64,000 nt of DNA, taken from an uncultured Francisellaceae bacterium. GTDB taxonomy: Bacteria > Pseudomonadota > Gammaproteobacteria > UBA6186 > Azoamicaceae. Shown here in pieces: positions 1-9,121 of this stretch (its first letter is position 1; every line of letters begins with the position of its first letter). Position numbers and translations under genes: made by a program. Where the stretch lies: NCBI GenBank assembly GCA_945956915.1, contig CAMFJH010000003.1:62001-126000 (forward strand). Reading direction: 5' to 3'. Below the pieces are notes generated by a model. The model saw nothing but the letters and a program-made list of their open reading frames with translations. It ran no database searches and was not told where the DNA came from.

Positions 1-2235
1 GATAGGGTTATTGATTATGTGGCCAATACCTATGGGCGAGAATCGGTTTCCCAAATTATTACCTATGGCACCATGGCTGCCAAAGCCGTGATTCGTGATG
101 TAGGACGTGTGCTGGGACATCCATATGGATTCGTAGATAAAATTGCCAAATTAATTCCTTTAGAATTGGGGATAACCCTTGCCAAAGCCCTAGAAGATGA
201 ACCCATGCTACAACAACGCTATCAAGAGGAAGAAGAAGTAAAAGCCTTGTTGGATTTAGCACAAAAGCTAGAGGGCATCACTCGTAATGCTGGCAAGCAT
301 GCAGGGGGAGTTGTAATCGCCCCTTCTAAATTAACAGATTTTACACCGTTGTATTGCGATGCCAATGACGGTGCTTTATTAACCCAATTTGATAAAAATG
401 ATGTAGAAACCATTGGCTTGGTAAAATTCGACTTTCTAGGCTTAAGAACACTCACGATTATCGATTGGGCTGTTAGCATTGTGAATGCTCAAAAAATTAA
501 AGCAGGAGAAACTTCATTAGATATTAACACCATTCCACTTAATGATAAGCTGACCTTTGATTTATTGCGTGCTTGTAAAACCACGGCGGTTTTTCAATTA
601 GAATCACGAGGCATGAAAGATTTGGTTAAACGCTTGCATCCAGACGTGTTTGAAGAAATTATTGCTTTAGTCGCCTTGTTTAGACCTGGTCCTTTGCAAT
701 CTGGCATGGTAGATGATTTTATTAATCGTAAACATGGCCGAGCCAAACCCGAATATTTAGATCCCAGTTTAACAGCTATTTTAAAGCCTACGTACGGGAT
801 TATTTTATATCAAGAACAGGTAATGCAGATTGCACAAGTATTAGCCGGTTATACCTTGGGGGGCGCTGATTTATTAAGGCGCGCCATGGGTAAGAAAAAG
901 CCTGAAGAAATGGAAAAACAACGTGCTATTTTCATAAAAGGTTCAGTAGAACGGGGTGTGAATGCAGAAAAAGCGGCTTATATTTTTAGCTTAATCGATA
1001 AATTCTCGGGTTATGGTTTTAACAAATCTCATGCAGCTGTTTATGCTTTGTTAACCTATCAAACCGCTTGGTTAAAAGCTCATTATCCTGCGGCTTTTAT
1101 GGCGGCAGTATTGTCTTCGGATATGGCACACACCGATAAAGTAGTGGTCTTTGTAGACGAATGTCGACAATTGAAATTAAACCTATGCCCCCCAGATATT
1201 AATAAATCAGAATTTAAATTTTCGGTGGGCGAAAATAATCAAATATTGTATGGATTGGGTGCGATTAAAGGCGTGGGTGAGAGCGCCATACACAGCATTA
1301 TGGAAGGGCGCGCATCAAGGCCTTATCAAGATTTATTTGATTTTTGTGCACGTGTTGATTTACGAAAAGTCAGCAAAAGGGTGATCGAAGCATTAATTCG
1401 TGCGGGTGCGATGGATTGTTTTAATACCGAGCGTTCAGCGCTGATGTTTTCTTATGAAGATGCTGTAACTGCTGCAGAACAATTGGGGAATAATCGTTTG
1501 GCGGGTCAATTCGATTTGTTTGGAGACTCTTTGTCCGCGCAAGATATTCTAATGAATCAAAGTGGCGTGCCGCTTAGGCCTTGGTCTGATGCAGAACGCT
1601 TATTAGGCGAAAAAGAAACCCTAGGGTTTTATTTAACAGGACATCCTTTAGAAGAATATGAAAGCGAATTAAAACATATCCGAACCGTAAAAATTAGAGA
1701 ATTGAAAGCTGAAAAAAATAAAAAACAAAGACTAGCTGGATTAATTGTTGGCTTAAGAACTGTACAAACCCGTAATCACGATCGCATGTTAATTCTAAGC
1801 CTAGATGATAGGACTGGTAGACAAGAAATAGCCGTGTTTTCTGATTTGTATCGTACATATAAAGAAAAATTAATCAAAGATGCATTGATGATTTTTGAGG
1901 GGGAAGTCAATGAAGATGATTATTCAGGTGGCTTTAAAATAAAATGTACCGATATCATGGATTTTGACACGGCCAGAGCGCGTTATGCAAAACGCTTAGA
2001 TATTGAAGTGCAAGACAGGGGTATTGGCGAGGATTTTGCTGAACACTTAGCTACTTTCTTGCAACCTTATATACATGAAAACGGATGTTGGGTGCATCTT
2101 AGTTATCAGCACCTAGAGGCTAGAACTGAAGCGGTTTTGCAATTTGGGCAACACTTTAGATTGCAAGTGTGCCAGGCTTTATTGGATGCTTTAAAGGATA
2201 TGATAGGTGTTAAGTCAGTAGCGATTCATTATTGA
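1..2235 (+). CDS. dnaE: DNA polymerase III alpha subunit, 5'-truncated by the window edge
   Basis: Catalytic subunit of the replicative polymerase III holoenzyme. The frame is already open at base 1, so the gene begins upstream; about 744 residues are present of the roughly 1160 usual in gammaproteobacteria. The N-terminal PHP domain and the first two palm aspartates are outside the window. The third palm aspartate lies in KFDFLGLRT, followed by ETTAVFQLESRGMK-like and ALFRPGPLQSGMV blocks, then YGIILYQEQVMQIAQ and LRRAMGKKKPEEM (fingers). A QFDLFG motif at about 1507-1524 matches the internal beta-clamp-binding site, and an OB-fold and C-terminal domain follow. The stop at 2235 is 31 bases before petA. 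Identification is very secure. Confidence 0.97.
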   Translation, partial: DRVIDYVANTYGRESVSQIITYGTMAAKAVIRDVGRVLGHPYGFVDKIAKLIPLELGITLAKALEDEPMLQQRYQEEEEVKALLDLAQKLEGITRNAGKHAGGVVIAPSKLTDFTPLYCDANDGALLTQFDKNDVETIGLVKFDFLGLRTLTIIDWAVSIVNAQKIKAGETSLDINTIPLNDKLTFDLLRACKTTAVFQLESRGMKDLVKRLHPDVFEEIIALVALFRPGPLQSGMVDDFINRKHGRAKPEYLDPSLTAILKPTYGIILYQEQVMQIAQVLAGYTLGGADLLRRAMGKKKPEEMEKQRAIFIKGSVERGVNAEKAAYIFSLIDKFSGYGFNKSHAAVYALLTYQTAWLKAHYPAAFMAAVLSSDMAHTDKVVVFVDECRQLKLNLCPPDINKSEFKFSVGENNQILYGLGAIKGVGESAIHSIMEGRASRPYQDLFDFCARVDLRKVSKRVIEALIRAGAMDCFNTERSALMFSYEDAVTAAEQLGNNRLAGQFDLFGDSLSAQDILMNQSGVPLRPWSDAERLLGEKETLGFYLTGHPLEEYESELKHIRTVKIRELKAEKNKKQRLAGLIVGLRTVQTRNHDRMLILSLDDRTGRQEIAVFSDLYRTYKEKLIKDALMIFEGEVNEDDYSGGFKIKCTDIMDFDTARARYAKRLDIEVQDRGIGEDFAEHLATFLQPYIHENGCWVHLSYQHLEARTEAVLQFGQHFRLQVCQALLDALKDMIGVKSVAIHY

Positions 2236-2266
2236 TATGAGTCTAGACTTCTGATAGGCTTTGAAG

Positions 2267-2851
2267 ATGAATATTGAGAGCAAGGAAGATAATGAACCCC
2301 AAGATAAAGGCCGTAGGCGTTTTTTAACCCTCTTAACATCCGCTATAGGCAGTATCGGTGCTGTTTTTGCAGCGATTCCCTTTATTTCAGCATGGACGCC
2401 CAGTGTGCGGGCTCGCGCCCTTGGGGCGCCTGTAAGCGTTGATATTTCTAAAATTGAGCCCGGACAAAAAATCACAATACCCTGGCGAGGCAAACCCATT
2501 TTTGTTTTAAGACGAACGCCTGAGGAACTAAAATCATTGTCCGAAGATGAAAGCAAATTAAGAGATCCCCTGTCTCAAGAATCCGAACAACCCCCCTATG
2601 CAAAAAATCAGTACCGTTCTATTAAAGAACCTATTCTAGTCGTAGAAGGTATTTGTACACATTTAGGGTGTGTGCCCATTTTTAAACCCGAAGGCTTTTT
2701 TTGTCCTTGTCATGGTTCTACTTATGATATGGCAGGACGCGTTTATAAAGGTGTTCCAGCACCCCTAAATTTACCGGTTCCGCCCTATCAATATTTAAGT
2801 GAGAATATGATTTTAATTGGTGAAGATCAGGCCTCGGAGGGCAAAGGGTGA
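2267..2851 (+). CDS. petA: Ubiquinol-cytochrome c reductase, Rieske iron-sulfur subunit
   Basis: Carries the 2Fe-2S cluster of the cytochrome bc1 complex and passes electrons from ubiquinol to cytochrome c1. About 194 residues, normal for the family. KGRRRF (twin-arginine type) precedes the N-terminal membrane anchor (about residues 20-40). The cluster ligands are seen as CTHLGC and CPCHGS, including the disulfide cysteines. The ATG at 2267 is preferred over the in-frame TTG at 2261 because it is the stronger start codon and keeps the basic N-terminus. The stop overlaps the GTG of petB (GTGA), as expected for a coupled petABC operon. Confidence 0.95.
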   Translation: MNIESKEDNEPQDKGRRRFLTLLTSAIGSIGAVFAAIPFISAWTPSVRARALGAPVSVDISKIEPGQKITIPWRGKPIFVLRRTPEELKSLSEDESKLRDPLSQESEQPPYAKNQYRSIKEPILVVEGICTHLGCVPIFKPEGFFCPCHGSTYDMAGRVYKGVPAPLNLPVPPYQYLSENMILIGEDQASEGKG

Positions 2852-4059
2852 AAGTAAAACTCATGCAGTGGTTAGATGCCCGCTTTCCCTTTACCCAATT
2901 ATGGAACGAGCATTTAGCCCGGTATTATGCGCCTAAGAATTTTAATTTTTGGTATTATTTTGGGTCCTTATCTCTCCTTGTGCTAGTTAATCAGCTTGTG
3001 ACGGGAGTCTGGTTAACCATGAGCTATAACCCTTCTGCTGAAGGCGCTTTTGCATCGGTAGAATATATCATGCGAGATCTGTCTTATGGATGGCTATTGC
3101 GGTATCTACATTCCACAGGGGCTTCTTTTTTCTTTATCGTGGTTTATTTACACATGTTCAGAGGTCTATTGTACGGTTCTTTTAAAAAACCTAGAGAATT
3201 AGTTTGGCTTGTGGGGATGATGATTTTTGGCTGTTTAATGGCCGAAGCTTTTTTTGGTTATTTACTCCCTTGGGGCAATATGTCTTTTTGGGGAGCACAA
3301 GTGATTACTTCATTGTTCAGTGCCATTCCATATGTGGGCGTAGAATTAGTAGAATGGATCAGAGGCGATTTTAATATTTCAGGAGTAACATTAACGCGCT
3401 TTTTTGCTTTGCACGTTATTGTAATGCCTTTGTTATTAGTGGGTCTGGTGGTTTTTCATATTTTGGCTTTGCACGAAGTTGGCTCTAATAATCCCGATGG
3501 CATTGAAATAAAAAAATATAAAAATGAAGCGGGCATTCCCATAGATGGCATTCCTTTTCATCCGTATTATACGGTTAAAGACTTGTTTGGTGTTGCGGTT
3601 TTTTTAATTTTATTTTGCGCCGTAGTCTTTTTTGCACCCGATATGTGGGGGTATTTTTTAGAGCATCCGAATTTTGAACCAGCTGATCCTTTAAAAACAC
3701 CCGAGCACATTGCCCCAGTGTGGTATATGACGCCCTATTATGCGATTTTAAGAGCCATTCCCAATAAATTGCTAGGCGTCATAGCAATGGGGGCTGCTAT
3801 TGGTGTATTTTTTATTTTACCCTGGTTAGATAGAAGTCCGGTAAAATCTATCAGATATAGAGGATTTTTATATAAAACAGCCTTGGGTTTATTTGTGATA
3901 AGCTTTTTAGTATTGGGTTATTTAGGTTCAAAACCGCCCTCGCCAATACTCACCTTATTGGCACAGATCATGTCTTTTATTTATTTTTCTTTTTTCTTGT
4001 TAATGCCTATTTACACACGCTTAGATAAAACTAAACCGGTGCCACAGAGGTTGCGCTAA
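2848..4059 (+). CDS. petB: Cytochrome b subunit of the bc1 complex
   Basis: Membrane core of ubiquinol-cytochrome c reductase, holding the two b haems and the Qo and Qi quinone sites. 403 residues, the usual length of bacterial cytochrome b. Histidine ligands lie in the helix pairs around [12 protein letters not shown] and [12 protein letters not shown], the GYLLPWG motif is present, and the Qo-site PEW-type loop reads [14 protein letters not shown] (the PEW itself appears as APVW). Eight or more hydrophobic helices are evident. The start is GTG at 2848, overlapping the petA stop and preceded by GGAGG seven bases upstream. The stop overlaps the petC ATG (TAATG). Confidence 0.96.
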   Translation: MKVKLMQWLDARFPFTQLWNEHLARYYAPKNFNFWYYFGSLSLLVLVNQLVTGVWLTMSYNPSAEGAFASVEYIMRDLSYGWLLRYLHSTGASFFFIVVYLHMFRGLLYGSFKKPRELVWLVGMMIFGCLMAEAFFGYLLPWGNMSFWGAQVITSLFSAIPYVGVELVEWIRGDFNISGVTLTRFFALHVIVMPLLLVGLVVFHILALHEVGSNNPDGIEIKKYKNEAGIPIDGIPFHPYYTVKDLFGVAVFLILFCAVVFFAPDMWGYFLEHPNFEPADPLKTPEHIAPVWYMTPYYAILRAIPNKLLGVIAMGAAIGVFFILPWLDRSPVKSIRYRGFLYKTALGLFVISFLVLGYLGSKPPSPILTLLAQIMSFIYFSFFLLMPIYTRLDKTKPVPQRLR

Positions 4060-4754
4060 TGCGGGGTTCCTATTCTTTACAGTTAAAAATACTGCTAATC
4101 TTGTGCTTAGGTTTGGTATCTATTGGGTGTATCGCAGAAGGTAGTTCTAAGCCCTTAGACAAAATGTCTGTTGATGTCGGTGATCCTGCTTCTTTACAAC
4201 GCGGTGCAAAATTATATATGAATTATTGTTCGGGGTGTCATAGTTTAAAATATGCGCGCTACGAAGGGATGGCTCAAGATATTGGCATTGTGGATAGCCA
4301 AGCACGTGTATTAGAAGTTGCTGTAAAAGAAAATTTGATGTTTGCCGGTGAAAAAATTACCGATACAATGCAAATAGCCATGCCTGTTGCGGATGCACAG
4401 AATTGGTTTGGTAAAGCACCTCCCGATTTATCCTTGGTTGCTCGTTCTCGGGGAGCGAATTGGTTATATACTTATCTTCGAAGCTTTTATAGAGATCCTA
4501 AAAAGCCTTGGGGTGTGAACAATTACCTCTTTCCAGATGTAGCTATGCCAAATGCCTTAAGCAGTTTAGAACAAAAATTAAGCAAACCTGAGTTTGATGC
4601 AGCAGTAAGAGATTTGGTAAATTTTTTAGTGTTAATGGGCGAGCCCAAACAAAGAGAAAGAGAACGTTTGGGCGTATGGGTTTTAATATTTTTAGGTGTA
4701 TTTTTAGTCTTTTGCTGGTTATTAAAAAGAGAGTACTGGAAAGATGTACATTAA
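4059..4754 (+). CDS. petC: Cytochrome c1 subunit of the bc1 complex
   Basis: Membrane-anchored c-type cytochrome that takes electrons from the Rieske protein. 231 residues: an N-terminal signal peptide (about residues 1-28), the haem-attachment motif CSGCH at about residues 55-59, a probable axial methionine in VAMPNAL, and a single C-terminal membrane anchor before the basic tail KREYWKDVH. It overlaps petB by one base. Haem attachment needs the cytochrome c maturation system, part of which lies just downstream (ccmF-ccmH-ccmI). Confidence 0.95.
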   Translation: MRGSYSLQLKILLILCLGLVSIGCIAEGSSKPLDKMSVDVGDPASLQRGAKLYMNYCSGCHSLKYARYEGMAQDIGIVDSQARVLEVAVKENLMFAGEKITDTMQIAMPVADAQNWFGKAPPDLSLVARSRGANWLYTYLRSFYRDPKKPWGVNNYLFPDVAMPNALSSLEQKLSKPEFDAAVRDLVNFLVLMGEPKQRERERLGVWVLIFLGVFLVFCWLLKREYWKDVH

Positions 4755-4771
4755 TTATGCACACATGAACA

Positions 4772-4801
4772 TTGGCATAAGGTCTAAAGATATGTTAAGA
4801 T
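4772..4801 (+). promoter_or_regulatory. Candidate sigma-70 promoter of sspB
   Basis: TTGGCA (4772-4777), an 18-base spacer and TAAGAT (4796-4801), with TG one base upstream of the -10 (extended -10). It sits 33 bases before the sspB ATG, in the only gap between petC and sspB. Read by eye, not scored. Confidence 0.5.
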
Positions 4802-4834
4802 ACGAGCATCAATTAAAACGAAGAGATCAATAAC

Positions 4835-5257
4835 ATGACTTCAACACGACCCTATTTGTTAAGAGCCTTTTACGATTGGATAGTTGACAATGGATGTACT
4901 CCGCATATTGTGGTGAATGCAACGCTCGCTGAAGTGGAAGTGCCGTTAGAATATGTAGAAAGCGGGCAAATTGTACTGAATATTGCTTTATCCGCAGTAC
5001 AAGGCTTGGTTTTAGGCGATCAGAGCATAGAATTTAAAGCCCGTTTTTCAGGAGTAGTGCGTTATGTTTTTATTCCGATCCGTGCGGTCTTGGCTATTTA
5101 TGCCAAAGAAAATGGTCGTGGCATGGTATTTGCGGAAGAAGAAGAAGGAGAGGGTGCTCCACCGCCTTCAGGCCCTATAAAGAAAATTGCCAAAGAATCC
5201 TCTGCAGGTGCTAAGGGTAAAGACGGTAGACCGCCTTTTTTAAAAATAGTCAAATAA
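4835..5257 (+). CDS. sspB: ClpXP protease specificity-enhancing factor SspB
   Basis: Adaptor that delivers ssrA-tagged and some other substrates to ClpXP. 140 residues. The folded N-terminal domain starts TSTRPYLLRAFYDWI and includes GDQSIEFKARFSG; a flexible acidic/proline-rich linker (about residues 95-130) follows, then the C-terminal ClpX-binding tail RPPFLKIVK. All of these are typical of gammaproteobacterial SspB. In most relatives the order is petABC-sspA-sspB; here sspA is missing and sspB has its own promoter candidate. The start ATG follows an AAGAGA-like ribosome-binding site. Confidence 0.93.
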   Translation: MTSTRPYLLRAFYDWIVDNGCTPHIVVNATLAEVEVPLEYVESGQIVLNIALSAVQGLVLGDQSIEFKARFSGVVRYVFIPIRAVLAIYAKENGRGMVFAEEEEGEGAPPPSGPIKKIAKESSAGAKGKDGRPPFLKIVK

Positions 5258-5266
5258 TAGCAAGCA

Positions 5267-7207
5267 ATGATTCCAGAAATTGCTCATTTTTCACTGGTTT
5301 TAGCGCTTTGTCTATCTTTTCTATTAAGTATAATTCCCGGATATGGTGTTTATAAGCAAAATCTTGCTTGTATGCAATTAGCAAGACCCTTAGCGCAAGG
5401 CCAATGTTTTTTTATTGCTATTAGCATTGTATTATTGGCTTATTCTTTCTATAACAATGATTTTTCTGTAGGAGCTATTGCTCATCATTCCAATTCCACC
5501 TTAGAGGATACTTACAAAGTAGCAGCATTGTGGGGTGCACACGAAGGCTCGTTATTATTGTGGGTTTTTATTTTGTCTTTTTGGACTTTGTTATTGAGTG
5601 TTGGCAGTCGTTCATTGCCTTTAAGTTTTGTAGCTTATTTATTATCACTGATGGGTATAATTGTGCTAGGTTTTTTAGTCTTTCTAGTATTGACTTCAAA
5701 TCCTTTTGTACGATTATGGCCTATTATTCCGGTGGATGGAAAAGATTTAAATCCTTTATTACAAGATCCAGCGCTTATTATACATCCACCGATTTTGTAT
5801 ATGGGCTATGCAGGGTTTGCCATTCCTTTTGCTTTCGCATTGGCTATCTTATTGTATGGAAAATTAGAAGAGGCTTGGCTTCGGTGGTTAAGGCCCTGGG
5901 TTTTGCTCGCTTTTAGTTTTTTGACCCTAGGGATTGCTTTGGGCAGTTGGTGGGCTTATTATGAATTAGGTTGGGGTGGTTGGTGGTTTTGGGATCCCGT
6001 AGAAAATGCCTCTTTTATGCCTTGGTTGATTGGCATTGCCTTGATTCATGCCTTATTTCTTTCAGAAAAACGTAAAATTTTAATTGGCTGGACTTTATTA
6101 TTAGCGATTGTGGGATTTATTTTAACACTGATTGGCTTTTGTTTGGTGCGTTCAGGGATCTTAAGTTCTGTGCATGCTTTTGCTTCTGATCCTACCCGTG
6201 GTTTTTTTATGTTTGTATTTTTAGCCTTAACTTGTGGAGGAGCTATATTAGTCTATAGCACTCGTGTTAAAAAAGTCTCTCTATTTTTTCAAACGCAGAC
6301 ACAAAGCTTAGCATTATTATCAAGAGAAACTTTGATTTTCTTGAGCACAGCGTTTTTGATGGTAAGCACCTTGACTATTTTATTGGGTACATTGTTTCCC
6401 TTGTTGTATGAATTTTGGACAGGGCAAAAAATATCTGTTGGATTTCCCTATTTTAATGCGGTCTTTATTCCCTTAATCTTGCCTTTTTTATTTTTAATTC
6501 CCTTAGGGCCTATCAGTAAATGGTCAGAAAACAAGCTGAACGATATCCTTAAGCCCAGCATCATTGTTTTTGGTATAAGCTTAATATTGAGCATAATCAT
6601 TGTGTTGTTTACAAAACCTACAGAAAAATTAAGTGTTGGATTGGGTTTGTTTTTAGGGTTTTGGATTTTCTTGGCTACGCTTAACACTTTGAAAATTAAA
6701 ACTATACGTCAAGGATCTATCAAAAAAATTTCGATAGGTGCTTGGGGAATGATACTTGCACATGCCGGGATCGCGATCACTTGTATTGGTATTACGGTCG
6801 TTTCAAATTATCAAGTGGAAAGAGAAGTACGTATTAAACCAGGTGATAGCGTAACGCTGGCAGATTATCAAATCACTTTTGATAAAACGGATATCCAAGA
6901 GGGCTCAAATTACATGAGTTATAGGGGTATTTTTGAGCTAAAAAACAAAACAGGTAAAACGATTTCTACATTATATCCTGAAAAAAGGGTCTTTTTAGTG
7001 CAAAAAAATGTAATGACGGAAACGGCAATTGCTCCAGGGTTATTTAAAGATATTTATATTGCATTGGGCAACAAATTAGAATCCGGTGTTTGGACTGCAC
7101 GGATATATTATAAGCCATTTGTGAGATGGATTTGGCTAGGTGCTCTGATGGTCGCTTTAGGTTCAGTATTGGGGACTATTGCAAAAATACGTGGCAAAAA
7201 AATATGA
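5267..7207 (+). CDS. ccmF: Cytochrome c haem lyase subunit CcmF
   Basis: Large inner-membrane component of the system I haem lyase, which transfers haem from holo-CcmE to apocytochrome c with CcmH. 646 residues, family-typical. The tryptophan-rich WWD segment reads GWGGWWFWDPVENASFMPW (about residues 231-249), and conserved histidines occur in GAHEGSLLLW and in IHPPILYMGY. A periplasmic loop (about residues 515-615) precedes the last membrane helix. Ten bases separate it from sspB. It overlaps the downstream ccmH by ATGA, so the two are translationally coupled. No ccmABCDE lies in the window. Confidence 0.95.
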   Translation: MIPEIAHFSLVLALCLSFLLSIIPGYGVYKQNLACMQLARPLAQGQCFFIAISIVLLAYSFYNNDFSVGAIAHHSNSTLEDTYKVAALWGAHEGSLLLWVFILSFWTLLLSVGSRSLPLSFVAYLLSLMGIIVLGFLVFLVLTSNPFVRLWPIIPVDGKDLNPLLQDPALIIHPPILYMGYAGFAIPFAFALAILLYGKLEEAWLRWLRPWVLLAFSFLTLGIALGSWWAYYELGWGGWWFWDPVENASFMPWLIGIALIHALFLSEKRKILIGWTLLLAIVGFILTLIGFCLVRSGILSSVHAFASDPTRGFFMFVFLALTCGGAILVYSTRVKKVSLFFQTQTQSLALLSRETLIFLSTAFLMVSTLTILLGTLFPLLYEFWTGQKISVGFPYFNAVFIPLILPFLFLIPLGPISKWSENKLNDILKPSIIVFGISLILSIIIVLFTKPTEKLSVGLGLFLGFWIFLATLNTLKIKTIRQGSIKKISIGAWGMILAHAGIAITCIGITVVSNYQVEREVRIKPGDSVTLADYQITFDKTDIQEGSNYMSYRGIFELKNKTGKTISTLYPEKRVFLVQKNVMTETAIAPGLFKDIYIALGNKLESGVWTARIYYKPFVRWIWLGALMVALGSVLGTIAKIRGKKI

Positions 7208-7539
7208 ATAACAATACCACTGATACGTATCCTTTTGAAACAAATACAGAAGCCCTTATTTTTAAAAATTTAACCCAATCCATACGATGTGTAGTCTGTC
7301 AAAATCAAACCTTAGCAGAATCTTATGCCCCTAAAGCAATTGAAATGCGCGATGCTATTTATATCCGTGTAAAGCAGCATGAATCAGAAGAATCGATTTT
7401 AGCTTCAGTGATACAAGAATATGGTCCAGTTGTCAGTTATAAACCACCCTTAAATTTCTTAACAGGCAGTTTATGGTTTGGGCCGCTAACCATGTTAATG
7501 ATTGGCTTATTATTAGTATATAGATATATAAAAAAATGA
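7204..7539 (+). CDS. ccmH: CcmH-type cytochrome c maturation thiol protein, without a visible signal peptide
   Basis: Member of the CcmH/CycL/NrfF family that reduces apocytochrome cysteines and partners CcmF. The RCVVCQNQ redox motif (about residues 29-36), the AIEMRDAIYIRV helix and the YGPVVSYKPPLNFLT segment are diagnostic, and a single membrane helix closes the protein. With the ATG at 7204 (overlapping the ccmF stop) it is 111 residues and starts MNNNTTDTY, with no hydrophobic leader, although the CXXC domain must reach the periplasm. The upstream in-frame ATG at 7126 lies inside ccmF and adds only a polar stretch. Identity is firm; the N-terminus is abnormal. Confidence 0.88.
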   Translation: MNNNTTDTYPFETNTEALIFKNLTQSIRCVVCQNQTLAESYAPKAIEMRDAIYIRVKQHESEESILASVIQEYGPVVSYKPPLNFLTGSLWFGPLTMLMIGLLLVYRYIKK

Positions 7540-8003
7540 TAATCCTATTTTGGGGTATAACGGCAGTATTCTTAAGTTTGGCCTTGTGCTTTATTTTACC
7601 CTGGGTTCAAAAAATTTTCTTGAAAATCAGTGTGTCGATATTGATTTGCTCTCTTGCTTATTCTATTTATTTTTTTGTAGGGGCTAGCCAATATTTACAG
7701 TATTATTATTCTACAGAAACACAATTAATGCTAAAAAATCATACAAATCTCAGACTATTACTCGGGGATTTACGTAAAAAAGGATTTAATTTCCATGTGC
7801 GCTTAGAACAAAATCCCAATGATAAAGAAGCACAGTGGAATTTATTAAATATCATAGGCATAGAAGCTTATGAGAGTCAACAATTTACTCAAGCCATCCA
7901 GTATTGGGAAGAAGCACTGTCGCTAATTCCAAAAGAACCAGAACATCTAAAGATAAGAACCATGATTGAACGACTGGTGTACAATGCTAAAATGAAAATA
8001 TAA
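7536..8003 (+). CDS. ccmI: Short CcmI-like protein with two membrane helices and a TPR-like tail
   Basis: 155 residues. Two N-terminal hydrophobic helices (about residues 3-22 and 30-52) flank a short loop, as in the CcmI membrane domain. A TPR-like segment follows, including EQNPNDKEAQWNLLNIIGIEAYE and AIQYWEEALSLIP-type helices. CcmI proteins chaperone apocytochrome c to the CcmF-CcmH lyase; full-length ones are much longer, so only the membrane module and about one TPR pair are kept. The ATGA overlap with ccmH supports the assignment. It converges with the response regulator only two bases away. Confidence 0.7.
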   Translation: MIILFWGITAVFLSLALCFILPWVQKIFLKISVSILICSLAYSIYFFVGASQYLQYYYSTETQLMLKNHTNLRLLLGDLRKKGFNFHVRLEQNPNDKEAQWNLLNIIGIEAYESQQFTQAIQYWEEALSLIPKEPEHLKIRTMIERLVYNAKMKI

Positions 8004-8005
8004 AA

Positions 8006-8389
8006 TTAAACTTTCTTAAATCCTTTAATAGCTTCAAAAAGCTGGGAATTGTCTTCAGATTTGATGATGTAGGTATTCATCCCAGCTTCTTTAGCGACTT
8101 CCATATCATTGGGATCGGTGCTTGCGGTTAAAGCAATAATAGGAATATCTTTAGAGGGAACGTCTAGAGCTCTGACTTGTTTGGCGGCTTCATAGCCATT
8201 CATAAAGGGCATATAGAGGTCCATAATAGCCAGATCATAGTGCTCGTTTTTGATTTTTTCGATAGCTTCTACCCCTGTGCCGGCACTTTCTACGGCATAG
8301 CCTTGTTGTTCTAAGGTGCGAGTCATGGCAAAGCGGGTTGTTTTACTATTATCCACAAATAATATCTTAAAGAGTGTATTTGTACTCAT
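8006..8389 (-). CDS. Stand-alone response-regulator receiver protein (CheY-like)
   Basis: 127 residues comprising a single receiver domain and nothing else. The phosphoacceptor aspartate is in LAIMDLYMP, the switch threonine in IALTAS and the conserved lysine in YIIKSED. The acidic pocket at the start reads FVDNS, keeping only one of the two usual aspartates. With no output domain it probably acts by protein contact or as a phosphorelay shuttle. No histidine kinase is in the window. The ATG is preceded by GGAG nine bases upstream. Partner and pathway cannot be told from sequence. Confidence 0.85.
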   Translation of the reverse strand: MSTNTLFKILFVDNSKTTRFAMTRTLEQQGYAVESAGTGVEAIEKIKNEHYDLAIMDLYMPFMNGYEAAKQVRALDVPSKDIPIIALTASTDPNDMEVAKEAGMNTYIIKSEDNSQLFEAIKGFKKV

Positions 8390-8453
8390 ATGCTGTACTC
8401 CATATCTTTAAATAATTCTATATAGATATAAAGAAAGCCATAAGGTTCCTGTC

Positions 8454-9041
8454 TTAGCTATTGTATGTACACGGCTTTAAAATACGGGCATAAAATCGCG
8501 TTCTATTTTCGCTAAAAGTTTTAGCGAATTTTAGAGTAGACTGTGGCAATAGCTGAGTGTATTTTTTGTAGGTGCGTTGTTCTTCACGGGCTAATTCGAG
8601 TTGGTTGTAGCAGGGTTTTTGTTTAAAACTATTCAGGTGTGCAGCTAAATATTTTAATAAAGTATGTTTTTTTTCGGGTACGATATCAGAACTTAACTGA
8701 TGGCAGAATGAACATCCTAAACGGAATAAATCTTTATTTAGGCGAATATTTTTTTTCAAAGTAGAGCCTGTGCTATAAGGACAATAATCTTTTTCTGGGA
8801 ATATATCGTGTAAATTAAAAAAAATACTTTGATAATTTTTTGCTTCTTCAGGTTGAATAATTGTTAATATTTCAGTAATAATTTGCAGTGTTGCATTACG
8901 TTGTATCAGAAGTGTTTCCAATGTGAATGTTGTTAAAAGGTTATTGATTTCATTCAGTAATAAAAATAAGGCATCTAGATTTAGACGCGCATGGCCTTTT
9001 TGTTGGTGTAAGGTCATACCTGGGGTGAGCGTTGGATTCAT
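8454..9041 (-). CDS. Hypothetical protein, 195 residues
   Basis: I do not recognise this family. It is a soluble, mostly helical protein without signal peptide or membrane helix, with a cysteine pair in LGCSFCHQL (about residues 108-116) and a basic C-terminal half (NRTRFYARILKPC). The start ATG at 9041 follows AGGAG about six bases upstream, which supports translation. It lies 80 bases downstream of mutS on the same strand and ahead of the receiver gene, so the three may be co-transcribed. A role with the receiver protein would be guesswork. Confidence 0.6.
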   Translation of the reverse strand: MNPTLTPGMTLHQQKGHARLNLDALFLLLNEINNLLTTFTLETLLIQRNATLQIITEILTIIQPEEAKNYQSIFFNLHDIFPEKDYCPYSTGSTLKKNIRLNKDLFRLGCSFCHQLSSDIVPEKKHTLLKYLAAHLNSFKQKPCYNQLELAREEQRTYKKYTQLLPQSTLKFAKTFSENRTRFYARILKPCTYNS

Positions 9042-9121
9042 AGGCTCCTCTTTATCTCCTAAGAGAATACAAGTTATTTAGGCCTTAGATCATAACAAAA
9101 ATAGAACCAAAAAGAAAGCCC

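Noticed and set aside
5530..5916. 128-residue open frame inside ccmF on the same strand
   Set aside because: It lies wholly within the conserved CcmF frame, with no start signals and an unlikely composition.
8003..8006. Terminator between ccmI and the receiver gene
   Set aside because: Only two bases separate the convergent genes and no hairpin with a T-run is visible at the junction.
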